A stretch of DNA of 7,171 bases from Cryomorphaceae bacterium. GTDB taxonomy: Bacteria; Bacteroidota; Bacteroidia; Flavobacteriales_G; Salibacteraceae. Position numbers and translations under genes: made by a program. The notes below the pieces were generated by a model. It had not been told where the DNA came from and did not search any database. It saw only the letters and a list, made by a program, of their open reading frames with translations. Shown piece by piece: positions 6,445-7,171 of this stretch (the first letter of the stretch is position 1; every line of letters begins with the position of its first letter). The DNA is taken from the NCBI GenBank assembly GCA_003564735.1, contig PXEK01000172.1:1-7171 (forward strand), in the 5' to 3' direction.

Positions 6445-6641
6445 CTTAATCTTTTTATTTTGAACATGTGAATGTACGAAAAAAAACAATTCAAAGTTCA
6501 CTTCCGGCAAAAGTCGATAGCTTTAAAAGGATGGATCCACCATCAAATTCTCAAAATAGGCAGAGGTCAATTATGAGGTAGCTTTTAAGGATACGCTAAA
6601 ATTGAAATCGATCCTATCAGAACTCAAATCCACGTACCAAC
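6445..6641. other. Upstream region of the toxin-antitoxin operon, no gene seen
   Basis: This stretch should hold the toxin-antitoxin promoter, but no good TTG/TAnnTTTG pair is visible; the minus-strand TACATTCA (6469-6476) is a poor match. It contains a short hairpin GATGG-ATCCA-CCATC (6530-6544). An approximate direct repeat, TAGCTTTAAAAGGAT (6518-6532) and TAGCTTTTAAGGAT (6579-6592), is also present and could be an operator-like pair or chance. Confidence 0.35.
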
Positions 6642-6691
6642 CACACCCCCACCCTTGCCGCGATGTCTCGCGGACTACGAGTGGGGCTGTG
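6642..6691. repeat. 50-base two-tier palindrome
   Basis: The outer arms CACACCCCCAC (6642-6652) and GTGGGGCTGTG (6681-6691) pair at 10 of 11 positions. Inside them, CCGCGA (6658-6663) pairs perfectly with TCGCGG (6668-6673) over a TGTC loop. The internal loop is asymmetric (5 and 7 bases). No T-run follows on either strand, so this is not a simple terminator. It resembles the dispersed REP-like palindromes of bacterial intergenic DNA. Confidence 0.7.
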
Positions 6692-6756
6692 AGCAGTCGC
6701 CCCCCTTCAGGGCTCTACCGCCTGTAAATCAATAGAGTAAAAAATCGCGAAACCCA

Positions 6757-6795
6757 CCTATCTTATGATGATTTCCGGCCGAAGGCCGGGATAGG
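6757..6795. repeat. CCGGCC/GGCCGG palindrome with outer CCTATC/GATAGG stem
   Basis: CCGGCC (6775-6780) pairs perfectly with GGCCGG (6784-6789) over a GAA loop. Immediately outside on the right, GATAGG (6790-6795) pairs with CCTATC (6757-6762), leaving 12 unpaired bases on the left. The stems are perfect and GC-rich within otherwise A/T-rich flanks. Confidence 0.65.
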
Positions 6796-6800
6796 AACGA

Positions 6801-6851
6801 CGTAGCGGGTGTTACTGAGCTCTGACGAAGTACGCTACGCCGAACGGCGTA
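6801..6851. repeat. Pair of overlapping, mutually exclusive palindromes
   Basis: CGTAGCG (6801-6807) is the perfect reverse complement of CGCTACG (6833-6839). TACGCCG (6836-6842) is the perfect reverse complement of CGGCGTA (6845-6851), with an AA loop. The two share bases 6836-6839, so only one can form at a time. Confidence 0.65.
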
Positions 6852-6994
6852 AAGCGATAGCGCAAAACTACAATGACACACTTTTTTGAACAGACTCCTT
6901 CCTGACTTCCAAACCTTCCAACTTACAACTTCAAACCTCTCGTTCCTTGCAGCCAACTTGAGTTCACCCGCCTTCTTCTCCACCTTCTCCTCCG

Positions 6995-7038
6995 CCTCAA
7001 CCCTCAACCTCAGCCTCAGCCTTAGTCCTCAGCCTCAA
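6995..7038 (+). repeat. Imperfect CCTCAA/CCTCAG hexamer array
   Basis: Seven hexamer units run in a row: CCTCAA, CCTCAA, CCTCAG, CCTCAG, CCTTAG, CCTCAG and CCTCAA, with single-base spacers after units 1 and 5. The flanks (6971-6994 and 7039-7050) are CT-rich, of CCTTCT type. The 10-mer TTCCTTGCAG lies on both sides (6943-6952 and 7047-7056). On the minus strand the array is a series of GAGG words. Such arrays expand and contract by slippage. Confidence 0.8.
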
Positions 7039-7082
7039 CCTTCTCCTTCCTTGCAGTATTCGTGATTCCACCCGCAACGTCT

Positions 7083-7110
7083 TTTTCAGCTCACGGTTTT
7101 CAGCTCACAG
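7083..7110 (+). repeat. Two-copy 14-base tandem repeat
   Basis: TTTTCAGCTCACGG (7083-7096) is followed directly by TTTTCAGCTCACAG (7097-7110), identical at 13 of 14 positions. A further TTCACG at 7111-7116 may be a partial unit. Confidence 0.75.
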
Positions 7111-7122
7111 TTCACGTAGCTC

Positions 7123-7135
7123 CGGCCACCGGCCG
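7123..7135. repeat. Short CGGCC/GGCCG hairpin
   Basis: CGGCC (7123-7127) pairs with GGCCG (7131-7135) over ACC. It echoes the CCGGCC/GGCCGG palindrome at 6775-6789 and may belong to the same repeat family. Confidence 0.5.
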
Positions 7136-7152
7136 TCCCGACTTAGAAGCTT

Positions 7153-7168
7153 CGGAATTTCAATTCCG
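7153..7168. repeat. CGGAATT/AATTCCG hairpin at window edge
   Basis: CGGAATT (7153-7159) pairs perfectly with AATTCCG (7162-7168) over TC. Similar short 'GGAATTTCAATTCC'-style palindromes occur in Bacteroidota intergenic repeats (from memory, not checked). The element may continue beyond the window. Confidence 0.55.
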
Positions 7169-7171
7169 CAA

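Noticed and set aside
6573..6690. Minus-strand open stretch ending VDLSSDRIDFNFSVSLKATS before TAA (6573-6575), resembling an outer-membrane protein tail
   Set aside because: It has no start, passes straight through a two-tier palindrome, and the similarity is an impression only. It is more likely repeat-derived sequence.
6729..7007. Minus-strand 92-codon open frame
   Set aside because: It runs through palindromes and the CT-rich array, has biased low-complexity composition and shows no family features. It is a by-product of repeat sequence.

Overview
The window looks like chromosomal DNA of a member of the Bacteroidota, most likely the Flavobacteriales. This is inferred from gene content and signals, not from a database match. 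The pointers are a DUF4286 gene directly upstream of rsmA, a fused E1 alpha/beta 2-oxoacid dehydrogenase, near absence of Shine-Dalgarno sequences, and several copies of the Bacteroidota-type -7 promoter element TAnnTTTG a few bases upstream of start codons.

Bases 1-839 (+) hold a respiratory cluster: the 3' end of a SCO1/SenC copper chaperone gene, a membrane-anchored monoheme cytochrome c overlapping it by 4 bases (ATGA), and an unrecognised 51-residue single-span membrane protein with its own likely promoter. Bases 955-2170 (+) hold a DUF4286 gene and rsmA (16S rRNA dimethyladenosine transferase), 2 bases apart, behind a candidate promoter. Bases 2365-4455 (+) encode a 696-residue fused E1 alpha/beta subunit of a thiamine-diphosphate 2-oxoacid dehydrogenase, most likely of the branched-chain type. 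A hairpin terminator separates it from a convergent EamA/DMT-family transporter (4491-5324, -).

From 5325 to the end the gene density collapses and the DNA looks accessory. Bases 5454-5690 carry CAGAG/CTCTG-type repeats: two near-identical units of about 46 bases 127 bases apart, a decayed third, and interleaved palindromes. Next comes a minus-strand type II toxin-antitoxin operon (antitoxin 6214-6444, RelE/ParE-like toxin 5909-6207). The toxin reading frame is broken by one base at a short homopolymer, and restoring that base gives a full-length 99-residue toxin. The last 730 bases have no convincing gene. They hold a series of strong imperfect palindromes (6642-6851), a pyrimidine-rich hexamer array (6995-7038), a 14-base tandem duplication (7083-7110) and two more hairpins at the window edge.

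The genes up to 5324 look like ordinary core genes. The unusual material is the frameshifted toxin, the small membrane protein and the repeat/palindrome field. I did not find a clearly new multi-gene system.
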